A DNA stretch of 64,000 bases from Mikania micrantha (taxonomy: Eukaryota > Streptophyta > Magnoliopsida > Asterales > Asteraceae): positions 62,903,279 through 62,967,278 of the forward strand of contig CM018680.1 of assembly GCA_009363875.1 (NCBI GenBank), read 5' to 3'. How positions within the stretch are numbered: position 1 is the stretch's first letter; each line of letters begins with the position of its first letter. Made by a program: the position numbers and the translations under genes. A model generated the notes under the pieces. The model ran no database searches. It saw nothing but the letters and a program-made list of their open reading frames with translations, and was not told where the DNA came from. Of the stretch, positions 32,517 through 43,200 are shown piece after piece.

Positions 32517-33308
32517 TGTAGGATCGGGTTGTTATCTCTAAACAACACTTCACAAGTATTTCTTACTTAATTCTAACAGATGCGGAATGTTCTGTTAGAA
32601 TGATCTCACAATTTCACTCAAAGTGACACAATAATCTTTGAACAATATTAAGAACACAAGAATAATTCAAGCTCAAGGATATATTTCTCTCAAAGTGGAA
32701 GTATACAAGCAAGCACACTTCAAGCAACAATACATTGGGAGGTTATATAGCCGAGGCTACAACCGTATACACTTAGGAATACAAGTTGGGTATACTAGAC
32801 AAGTACATAAAGTAAAGCTTATTCTAGTATGTTGAGTGTCTTAACAAGCTAACACACTCAGTCATGATCATTACATTAATAGACATTGACTTTACAAAGG
32901 ACTATTAAATACAAAAGACATTTAATGTTGTTGATCTTCAAGGCTTCAGATGATCTTTTGCATTTAATGCAGCATGGGAGAGGTAAGGCGCTTTATCTGA
33001 CTCATTACATGTTGTCTTTGTCTTTACTCAGACCAGCATGTCTTGTGTCAGTACCTTTTGTACTATGAGAGTAAGCTGCTACAGTCTTTGTCAGAGGATA
33101 AACCTCGGAAGTCTTTGTCTTTAGTGCATAAGAAGATTCCTCGGAAGCAGTTGTCTTGTACAACCTTCGGCAGGAACCAGTTATCCTTCGGAAGCAATGT
33201 TGCTTCCGAAGAATCACTTCTTCCTTCCGAAGGTGTTTATTCAAAGAGACTCCTATACTTAGACAAAACAAGAAGTTTGGTGAGCATCAGCCTTTATTAG
33301 TCTTTACA
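32517..33308 (-). repeat. 5' LTR of element 2 (792 bp, complete)
   Basis: A full LTR of the short subtype. Against the left LTR I noticed a single base difference (AACAGGCTAAC versus AACAAGCTAAC). It is followed by the target duplication CAAAC. Confidence 0.93.
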
Positions 33309-33410
33309 CAAACCATGCTATAATCAAGTCCTCAGTCATATGAATTATGATTACAACCTTTCAACCCATTCCCTTTTTGGCCAATCATTTTTTTATGGGA
33401 CTCATTTTGG

Positions 33411-33545
33411 TTAATTGTTAGAATAGTTAAAGAGATACCACAAAAAATTCCTTGGTTTTTTTTTCTGCAATGAATGAAACAAAAAGGTGAATAGGAAATT
33501 CCCCTGGTGATGTTGATGGACCTGCTTTGATTGGCCAACAATTTT
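33411..33545 (+). pseudogene. Decayed duplicate of RPA exon 7
   Basis: This matches the RPA1-like exon at 35940-36075 (AATAGTTAAA, CCTTGGTTTT, AAAAAGGTGAATAGGAAATT, GATGTTGATGGACCTGCTTT). It has small deletions and substitutions that break the frame, and no splice sites or neighbouring exons. It is an isolated exon relic 1.1 kb upstream of the working copy. Confidence 0.8.
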
Positions 33546-33654
33546 ATTTATTGCTTATAAACTATTTTTAATATCCAAAACTTTTTTAATAAGTAGTTTT
33601 CTTTGCAGATATAATTTGCGGATTTTTTTAAATTTATCTTTTAAATATTATTTA

Positions 33655-34265
33655 GTTCTGATCTTTTGTAACTTAAATCAACATTTTTGAAATTCAAAAT
33701 GTTTTAATATTTGACATATTTTCGGTAATAATTAATATTTGATGAAAACTATATATTTAATCCCTTTAAAAAAATTAATTGCAAAAAACAATCATTTTAC
33801 AAATTAAAAATGTTGATCTGTTTTTTAAAATTAAATGATTTTTAAATTTGGCAATGACTAAATTACGTAATTTGTTTAATTAATTTTGGTAATGATTTGA
33901 CATATTTGCAGATATAAGGCATGGAATTCTTTTTTAATATTTTAATGCTAATATGTTTCTTTTCCTTTTTTATGTGAGTAATTTCACAATTTTAACACAC
34001 AGGTTATTACCGAAATTAGGTCTGATCTTTGTAATTTAAATTAAAAATTTTGAAATTCAAAATGTTCTAATATTTGACATATTTTTGGTAATGATTAACA
34101 ATCATTAAAACTATATTTAATCCCTTTAAAAAAAATTAATTGCAAAAAACAATCATTTTGCAAATTAAAAATGTTGATCTGTTTTTTAAGTTTAAATGTT
34201 TTTTAAATTTGGCAATGACTAAATTACGTAATTTGTTTAATTAATTTTGGTAATGATTGAAAATC
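33655..34265. repeat. Diverged tandem duplication, period about 360 bp
   Basis: The sequence around GAAATTCAAAATGTTTTAATATTTGAC at 33690 recurs near 34050, and the following AAATTACGTAATTTGTTTAA recurs about 360 bp later. It is non-coding and AT-rich, just upstream of the RPA gene. Confidence 0.75.
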
Positions 34266-34513
34266 ATTAAAATTTGTAACCGAATATAATATAATAAATT
34301 AAAAACCATAATCTTTCTTTTATTTATATACATTACATCTTTATATATGAACCATTGCATTTTTATCAATCACCTCTATCAGCTACTGCAGTAATTATTC
34401 TGTCAAGTCTTTCGTGGGGTAACCAATTACTACGTCTAAATGTTTGTATATAGATCAACATTATATAATTCTTGATAAATATTAATAGTTGAATTTGTAT
34501 GCAGTTAGTGGCT

Positions 34514-37213
34514 ATGGCAAACATAACAATGTTAAATGACATTGTTGAGTTGAGAGATTCGTATACTATCAAAGTTAGAATCATCCGTATATGGAAGCTG
34601 GCGATGAATAACAATCCATCTGAAATAAACTCAATCGAGATGATCGTCATGGACGAGGAGGTATGTCTTAATTATTTTTCTAATATATATGTATTTTATA
34701 ATATTAAATTGGTTACCGTTTTTTCTATCATTTATTTTCAGGGAACTAAAATGCAGGCCCATGTTTTAAGAAAATGGTTTTGTATGTTTGAGAAATACTT
34801 GCATGAAACAGTTTGCCTTATTATAAGAAATCCCACAATTGGTGAGAACCCATCTAAATACAGGTATGTTGATAATAGAAACAAAATTGGTTTCTATTAC
34901 AACACCAGAGTCACAAGATGTGATGAGTTTGGTGGTAATGTTTATGGTTTTAGTTTTGCAACTTTTAACTCTATTATAGAGGAGGCTTTACACGAAGATG
35001 CGATGATAGGTAACATCTTAAATATTATATTTGCTTTTAACAAAACATTATGAATAACTTTATAATCAGTTTTTTAAATTACTTTATGGTTTTTCTTTTT
35101 TTTAGATGTCATTGGTGTTGTTGTTCGTGTTTTTGAAGTAAAACATTACATCAACAAGAAGGGAAAAGAAGGAAGAAGATTAAACATCCAGCTTCAAGAT
35201 CTTGAGTTTAAATTTTTACAAACTAAATCTGAATTAATTATTTTTTCATACATCTTTTATATAACATTTATATTATGTGATTTGTTTGTAGGATGAGAAA
35301 GATTTATGTCACTTTATGGGACACATATATTGATGAAATTTATCAATATATGTCCAACAACCAAGAAGGTGGACCTGTTGTTTTCATCCTTCAGTTTGGC
35401 AACCTGAAATTTTACAAAGGTTTATTTTACACAAATTTACAAATTTTATTAATTTCATTTTATTTAATATTTTTTAAATGTTAATATCAAATTTTATTAA
35501 ATCATTTGATTTAATATTTTTTATATGTTAATATTAAATTATCAGGGATTGGTTATGTTAACACTTGTACCGGTGTCTCAAGGCTTTTCATCAATAATAA
35601 CATTGATGAAATAATCTCTTTTAAGAAAAGGTTAGAATTATTACCATCAAAAATCTTTTTTAAACAAATAAAAAAATTCAAATGTTAAAAACACACGAAG
35701 TACTCAAATTTGTTTTTCAGTTTCCTTGGTAATCATGCTGCCACAGCTTCAAGTGACAGTTTTAACATCTCAAATGTGATGTTTACCCTTCATGATGAAT
35801 TTGTGACGCAAACTGGTTTCAACAATATTGCTGAAGTGACTTCAATTGACACTGTGAGTTTGTTATTTTTTTTGTTAACTTTTAAAATTATAACAAAAAT
35901 ACCTTATGTTAATTATATTATGTGATGCAGGCAAAGAGTGTAATAGTTGTTGGAATAGTTAAACAAATACCACAAGATATCCCTTGGTTTTATTTTGCTT
36001 GCAAGGAATGCAACAAAAAGGTGAATAGGAAATTCCCAGATTCTGTTGATGTTGATGGACCTGCTTTGCTTGAACAAGCTATTGTTTATGAGTGTAAAAC
36101 AACCACGTGTGCAAACAAGGTCATTGATGCAGTAACAAGGTATTTGCTTTGCACATATGACATCTATTTTCATTTAATTTGCTTTGGTTTTGTATTCTGA
36201 TGGTAATATTATAACAATAAGTTTTAAATTTTCATATGCTTTGCTCAATGTATTCTGTAGGATTATTTTTACATATGAGTTCTCATATTAATAGTGTTAA
36301 CTGATGTTCAATATCTAGGTTTAAAATACCTCTAAGAGTACAAGACACCACTGGAACTATATCTTTGACACTCTTTAATCGTGCAGCTAAGACCATTTTA
36401 AACCACTCTGCTTATGATTTGTGGGATAACTACTTGAGTGTAAGTTTAAAATATTAAAAGTTATAACTTTTTTAAGTTAACATATACTAAATTTTACAAT
36501 ACCATAATTTCTATCAAAAAATGACATGTGCCTTGTGAATTATAGGGTAGATACAATGATAATGTGCCTGATGAATTCAGTGAGCTTTTGGATAAAAAAT
36601 TTGCCTTTAAGATTGACGTGACTCAGTATAATTTGGAGAAAAATTTTCAGTTTTACTCGATTTCAAAGCTTACGAATGATGCAGATATTATTTCAGAATT
36701 GGAGAGAAAAAACAACATCTTCCAGGTTTTATTCTTAATAATTATAATTTTTCAAACACTTATACTTATTTGATTCATTATCACATTTATTTTTCATTAT
36801 ATATATAGGATGATGTTTCAGAGTCTATGCATATTACTTCATTTGGTCTTCAATCTGATGATAATGTTAACGTCCAGGTATGATTTCATTTTGCATCTTT
36901 TAACTTTCATTTCCATTTAAGTTGCATTTAAACGATGTCCCTATGTTAAAATATTTTGCATCTTTTTTTCAAGGACACTACCGAATCAATTGATGACAAT
37001 GTGTCGCGTAGTAAGAAGAAGAATGGGAAAGATGTTGCTTTGAAACAAAGCGCAGAGGTGAATTCTAAAAGTGGGAAGCGCAAGTTGGTGGAAGCTTATG
37101 AGGTTGAACACATTGGAAGCCATTCCACTACCAAGCCACGTTCTAATAACCCATATGTTATCTCCCCAAATGATGGCAAGCAGATTTTCTTAACTCCAAA
37201 GAAAGAGAAATGA
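34514..37213 (+). CDS. RPA1-like single-strand DNA binding protein of the Helitron
   Basis: The exons I infer are 34514-34660, 34742-35009, 35106-35205, 35292-35419, 35546-35630, 35721-35853, 35931-36139, 36319-36439, 36546-36725, 36809-36877 and 36974-37213. Borders are GT/AG, and I checked phase by translation for the first four. The product resembles replication protein A large-subunit OB folds. The first fold is from about MLNDIVELRDSYTIKVRIIRIWK; a second spans the middle exons. The third, from AKSVIVVGIVKQIPQDIPWF, has a C4 zinc site (ACKECNKK ... YECKTTTC) as in the RPA70 C-terminal domain. The tail is basic (RSKKKNGKD, SGKRKLVEAY). It probably coats displaced single strands during rolling-circle transposition. 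Plant Helitrons often carry such genes, and no stop or frameshift was seen. The last exon could instead continue from another splice form. Confidence 0.8.
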
Positions 37214-37646
37214 TCTTGGCTACATCTTATTTATTTGTTTATTTGTCGGCGTTTGAACATTATTTAATTCCACTTTTTGATACTACCTTTGTTTGGATGA
37301 TGTTATGTTTTGTGAATTTATTTTCGTAACATGTTTTATGTCATGCCATTACTTAATTTTATGTCAAGTCGTTTTATTTAATACGTAAAAAAAATCTACT
37401 CATGTAGCACAAACCACCTATCAAAAGCTTTTATATTATCATTAATAATTACTGAAAAATTCTCTTTATAAATTATTTTCCAATATTTTATGGTATTTAA
37501 CGTTGGCATAATTTCTTATTTTTTATTACTTACATGCTTTTATACTAATATTAAAGTATTGAAATTATACACTTCTCTTATACATGCCCTTAATTATATA
37601 TTATTCTGTTTGTTTCAGTAATTGGCATCAATCAACAATTCAACTT
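37214..37646. other. Spacer between RPA and RepHel genes, ending in the gypsy target site
   Basis: AT-rich and non-coding. It ends with AACTT (37642-37646), one copy of the gypsy target duplication. The sequence resumes at 46646, twelve bases before the RepHel ATG, so the gypsy element sits in the 5' leader or promoter of RepHel. Confidence 0.7.
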
Positions 37647-37839
37647 TGTAACAACCGAATAATTAGCACATTTAATCGTGTATAAAAATCTACGTTGAAT
37701 TGACAATGGTAATTACTACAGATTGATAGTACACGAGAAATGATGAACGTAGGCGAAAACCGTGCGCGAAACGGAGTTACGGATTGTCCGGAATCGCGAA
37801 ACGAAGAAAAATTTTCAAAGTATTGAACTTTTGGACTCG

Positions 37840-37961
37840 TCGCGGTACGCGACGAAGATTTGAGGCTCCTTCGCGGTACGCGACGGACCTAAAATATCTA
37901 AAATCCTCCGGATTTCTTCGCGGTACGCGAAGCTCTTTTTGGCCCTCGTCGCGGTACGCGA
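37840..37961. repeat. Four TCGCGGTACGCGA palindromes in the gypsy LTR
   Basis: The 13 bp near-palindrome occurs at 37840-37852, 37871-37883, 37918-37930 and 37949-37961, two of them extended by GTC/GAC arms. The 3' LTR has the same four from 44537. They sit about 190 bp into the LTR, where U3 enhancer elements would be. Confidence 0.85.
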
Positions 37962-38918
37962 CGGGTGAGGCGGTGGAGAAAGTTGACTACTTCATCAGAT
38001 TTTCAAGCAGAAAGTTAATTTAATACATATCTCGATCATACTCGCTTAAGAACACCATCAGACGAAAATTAATCATCAAAACACCATTCTGAAGCCATCA
38101 GAAGTCACCGATCATACCAGGAATCATATATACAAGTCCTGATTGCTGTTTTAACCGCAGAAATTCGTCAGATCAGGTAACGGTTCGTTTTAACCTTCTA
38201 GTTTGATTTTGATTGATTAGATCTTGATTTTGAACGTAATAACATAGTTAGGATTGTTGATTATTGCCTAGATGATGGCTAGGATTGATTAGAAATGAAG
38301 AACACGAAGTTTTAACGGTTAAATCCTTGTTTTGAGCCGTTGTAATGCCCGGTTTGCATGAAATCACAACTATGATTATAATGGTTTAATCCATTTGATT
38401 ATGACAATGTAGATGATTAGTTTGGTTAATCTTTGAAATACAAAGGTTAAATCTAAGTGTTTCAAACTAATCACAACCATTAACATACTTATTGGAACGA
38501 TTATCTGATGTTTATGATAACAGTCAGATTAGTATGTTAAACATGGTTATTAAATCTATTCTAAGACTACATTGTGATATTTCATGATATCTGGGTAATC
38601 AATGATAAGGATTGATCATTTCTAAGCCATTAATCTATTTAGGAATTGTTTTAGCATTATAATCAACAACATTAACTATTTGATGACTTTCAAGGCAATG
38701 TCTTTGACATTGAACGTTCAGAAAGATCTAATCAGTAGGTTAAAACATAAATAACTTATTAAGTGTAAACTGATGCAGAATTATACTGTTAGTACCAGTT
38801 TACGAGAGATCTTGCTACAGCAAGACAACAGGTGAGTTCTTATAGCCCTATTTTAAATGTTTTATCATTTGGGCTGATATGCATGTTATAAAGTTATTTT
38901 ATGTAAATGATTGCTTTA

Positions 38919-39480
38919 CCTGACTACGGTCAGATAAAAGAGTATGTTAAAGTAAAGAATGTTTCATATTATAAAAATTATTGTATGAAAGTGATTGTAA
39001 CCTGATTATGATCAGGTAAAGCATGTTTTCAAGAAATGAATGTTTATAGGTAAAGAATGATTTAAAGCAAATGATTTTAAGAATCTCAGTTGAGATATAA
39101 AGAATGTTTAAAGTCTCAACTGCGGTTGAGAAAGAATCGATTTTTAAAGGACTCAACTGAGGTTGAGTAGGAAATGAGGTTTTGCTGGCTGCGGTTGGGC
39201 AAAACTTGAACACTACGGTGAAAGGAGCCGTTTATGATTATGATGGTTTAAATGATTTAAACCATATTATGTATGAATGATAAATGTAAAGAAGTCTTAT
39301 ACCGGTATGAGCCGTCAATTTCGGTTGATGGTTAAAGAGTCCTGTGGAAACATAGGCCTGCCGACTGTGTGTCGCCAGTTCAGTTAAAGAAATCTTAGGC
39401 ATGCTTGAGTTATCAGCTGCGCGTTGATAGTGTTAAAGAAATCTTATACATGTATGAGTTATCAGCTACGAGTTGATAGT
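38919..39480. repeat. Run of small stem-loops in the gypsy LTR
   Basis: In order: CTGACTACGGTCAG, CCTGATTATGATCAGG, TCTCAGTTGAGA, CTCAACTGCGGTTGAG, CTCAACTGAGGTTGAG, then ATCAGCTGCGCGTTGAT and ATCAGCTACGAGTTGAT. Each has 4-6 bp arms and a short loop, and several are followed by AAAG. The arms differ from unit to unit while the hairpin shape is kept. The 3' LTR carries the same run (from about 45616). Confidence 0.7.
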
Positions 39481-39951
39481 TTAAGAGCCTTGTGCTGCGC
39501 AAACCTGTTTGACTTCAGGGTCAGCAGTTGACGGTGAAGTTCCTTCACTGTATGAATGATGTTATGATGATATGTATGTTATGTAATTATGTTACAATGC
39601 TATGTATGTTATGAAATTATGATATGAGAACAGGTTTGTTATGTATAAGGATTTTCTAAGAAATGAATTTAGAACTCACCAGCATAAAGCTGACTTGTTT
39701 TACATGCATATCAGGTTGAATAGTTGAGAAAGGAGACCAGGAGGGCTCATGGCATACGTTGAAGACTACCCCTGGCATAGACTGGCTATGTTATAAATCT
39801 AATAAAGATATGAGCTATGTATTAATGTTTGTTTAGGTTTATATAATATTTTATGTAATCGCCTTAAATTCCGCTGCTATGGTAATGTAAATATGTTTTA
39901 AAGAGTATGGGTTTGATGTTTGCCAACTGAGGGGCTCGGGGCCTCTCAAGT

Positions 39952-39964
39952 TGGTATCAGAGCC
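39952..39964 (+). other. Primer binding site of the gypsy element (tRNA-iMet)
   Basis: TGGTATCAGAGCC three bases after the LTR end, the usual initiator tRNA-Met site. Confidence 0.93.
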
Positions 39965-40278
39965 ATAGTTTGAGAGATCCGGTCATCCCTAATGACTGGA
40001 CTTAAACTGAAAATGGGACAGAATGATAAGAATGCCAGTCAAGGGTAGTTTGATGCCATGAGCTGAATGTTATGTATGAGTTAAGACATAGGTGTAAGGT
40101 TAGAAAGATAGTTAGAGTCATGCACTTTGGGGTGACGGGATGGGAAACGTTTAGAGCCTATGAGTTAGGTAAATCGTTAATAACACCTGATTAACGTCAT
40201 TAACGATTTACAAAGCTTATTTCGTGCTAAACTAAACCGGTACTGACTCTCCAATTGATGCATCTTGTAGGTAGTTAA

Positions 40279-43200
40279 ATGGCTGGACAAAGGGGTAGAC
40301 CACGTAAGCAACCACAGGAACCTGAAGAACCACATATCGAGAATGAAGAACCCGTCAATGAAGACGACTACGAGCACAATGAGCAACCGGAAGATGAAAA
40401 CGAGTTTACTCTAGAGCCTATCGTAGTGAAGGCTATTTCTGATGAGGTCTGTAAAGTTTTGGATGATAAGCTACCAGCTTTGGTTACAAAAATACTGAAG
40501 GATACTTTGAAAGACAAGTCTGAAGAAACTAAGGAGAGCACCAAAGAAGAGGAAGTTGTGATCACCGGAACTAAGAACGGTGATTCTACGTCAGAGAAAC
40601 GGAAGGGTTGTGATTACAAGGCCTTCAAAGGATGCAATCCACCCTCATTTGATGGTAAGAAGGATGCTGTGGCCACCTGTCATTGGGTTTCGGCTATGGA
40701 GGCGGTTATTGCTATCAGTGAATGCCGGGAAGATCAAGCTGTGAAATTTGCAGCTCACTCATTTACTGAAGAAGCTCTACATTGGTGGAACACTGTTAAG
40801 CAGTCAAAGACCACTACTGATGTGGAGGGTTTTAAATGGGAGGACTTGAAGGAATTAGTTATAAAACACTTCTGTCCAAAGAATGAAATTGATAAAATCG
40901 AGCGGGAATTTCTGACTTTGAAAGCTGGACGTATGAACCATCGGCAATATACGTCAAAATTTAATGAAATGTCAAGACTGGTTCCTCATTTGGTAAACAC
41001 GGAGGAACGCAGATTGAAATTATATGTGGAAGGACTACCGCCTAAAGTCCGAACACATGTGAAGGCGCATGCTCCTAGAACTTTTGAATTAGCCGTAGAA
41101 ATTAGCGGCATTGTCTGGGATGATGTTGTGGAAGCTGAACCGTTAAAGGAGGAACCAAAGCAAAAGTGGGCATCAAAATTTAAAAGAAACAGAAATGAAA
41201 AATCAGGACCCCCTATGAAAAGGTTTAGAATGGAAGAAGTTGAAACATGCTTTAAGTGTGGAAGGAAACATGGAGGAGAATGTCGTACGGGGACTACTTT
41301 GTGCTACCGTTGTGGAAAAACTGGACACCTCTCGTATAATTGTCCAACCATACTTAAGTGTTACAATTGTGGTGGGATCGGTCACATGAGCAAGAATTGT
41401 TTTAAACCAAAGACAATACCTACTGAAGCCAGTAAACCTGAAAGTAGCAAGGGAGGTGAGAAGCAAAAGGCAAAAGCTCGTGCCTTTACTATGACTAAAG
41501 ATCAAGCAGATAAAGATCCGGATGTGGTGACAGGTACATTTTTGATTAATGATATCCCTGCTTTAGTGCTATTTGATTCTGGTGCAAGTATGAGCTTTGT
41601 GGCTATTACTTTTTGTGATAAACTGCGTGCTAATGTTAAAAAGATAGAACACGCCTTCAATATTGAAACTGCTCTTGGTAAATCTACTAGAGTAACGGAG
41701 GCCATTGAGGATGATTGTTACATTGATATAGAAGGTCATAGATTCCCTGTTAAGTTGTTTGTGATTATGTTAGGAGGTTTTGATGTAGTTTTGGGCATGG
41801 ATTGGTTGGCCAAACATGAGGCTAACATTGTCTGTCAACGAAATATGATTTTCTTAACGGCTCTTAATGGGAGTTCAGTAACGGTTTACGGGGATAAAGT
41901 GTTTAACGTGCCTAAAGTCATTTCAATGATTAAGGCAAGTGAATTTATGAGGCGAGGGTGTGGGGCTTATCTGGCATATGTTATTGATAAAGAAATTAAA
42001 GTAAAAGAATTGGAAGACGTACCTGTGGTGTGTAATTTTCCTGATGTATTTCCTGAGGATTTGCCAGGAATTCCACCTGATCGGGAAATCGAATTCCAAA
42101 TTGATGTTGTGCCAGGAGCTCAACATGTCGCCAGGGCACCGTACCGTCTGGCCCCAACAGAGATGAAAGAATTATTGACCCAACTACAAGACCTTCTAGA
42201 CAAAGGTTTTATACGACCAAGTGTGTCACCTTGGGGTGCACCAGTGTTGTTTGTAAAGAAAAAGGATGGAAGTATGAGAATGTGTATTGATTATAGGGAA
42301 TTGAATAAGCTCACAATAAAGAATAAGTATCCGTTACCAAGGATTGATGATCTATTCGACCAATTGCAAGGGGCAAGTTGGTTTTCTAAAATAGATCTCA
42401 GATCAGGGTATCATCAATTAAAGGTGAGAGAACAAGATATTCCGAAGACAGCGTTTCGCACACGTTATGGACACTATGAGTTTCTTGTGATGTCTTTCGG
42501 ATTAACAAACGCTCCTGCGGCGTTTATGGATTTGATGAATCGGGTGTGCAGACCTATGTTAGACCGATCAGTGATTGTGTTTATTGACGATATATTAATA
42601 TACTCAAGGAGTGAAGGTGATCATGCATGTCATATTCGGGAAGTTCTTGAAATACTAAGAAGAGAAAAGCTTTATGCTAAATTCTCTAAATGTGCCTTTT
42701 GGCTTCGGGAAGTACAATTTTTAGGTCATGTTATTAGTCCGGAAGGCATAATGGTGGACCCAGCTAAAGTAGAAGCAGTTATGAAATGGAATCCTCCGAA
42801 AACACCAACGGAAGTTCGTAGCTTTCTTGGATTAGCAGGTTATTACAGAAGATTCATCCAGGATTTCTCCAGGATTGCTACACCATTAACGAAATTGACT
42901 AGGAAAGAAGTAAAATACGATTGGGGTCCAACTCAGGTTCAGGCTTTTGAAGAACTAAAGAAGAGATTAACCGAAGCTCCTATTTTAGCATTACCTGATG
43001 GTAATGAAGACATGGTTGTATACTCAGATGCGTCTTATCTGGGTTTGGGTTGTGTACTTATGCAAAGAGGAAAGGTAATAGCATATGCCTCAAGACAATT
43101 GAAAACCCATGAAGCTAATTATCCAACACATGATTTGGAATTAGCTGCTGTGGTATTTGCTTTAAAAATTTGGAGGCACTATTTATATGGAGTTAAATGT

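Larger units (their letters stand above)
22327..33308 (-). mobile_element. Sirevirus-like retrotransposon, element 2, with inverted interior
   Basis: The outer frame is a minus-strand element: LTRs at both ends in minus orientation, gag and PBS next to the right LTR on the minus strand, and matching 5 bp target duplications CAAAC at 22322-22326 and 33309-33313. Its interior is abnormal. The segment 23088-29868 (pol from mid-integrase, spacer, ORF3, PPT and the first 80 bp of an LTR) is on the plus strand, inverted relative to the frame. The end of gag, the protease and the first part of integrase are lost. A 47 bp piece of LTR is present twice, at 23041-23087 and inverted at 29822-29868. The target duplication shows that this is one insertion, rearranged at or after integration. 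Confidence 0.9.
37647..39948 (+). repeat. 5' LTR of the gypsy element (2302 bp)
   Basis: Starts TGTAACAACC and ends GCCTCTCA. It contains four copies of TCGCGGTACGCGA (37840, 37871, 37918, 37949) and, between about 38919 and 39480, a series of short stem-loops. The predicted short ORFs (for example 37784-38023) run through the palindromes and are not believable genes. Confidence 0.95.

Noticed and set aside
34366..34650. 94-residue minus-strand ORF over the start of the RPA gene
   Set aside because: It overlaps RPA exon 1, which has good splice sites and homology on the other strand.
37784..38023. 79-residue ORF in both gypsy LTRs as a gene
   Set aside because: It is a translation of the TCGCGGTACGCGA palindromes and lies upstream of the element's own reading frame in U3-like sequence.
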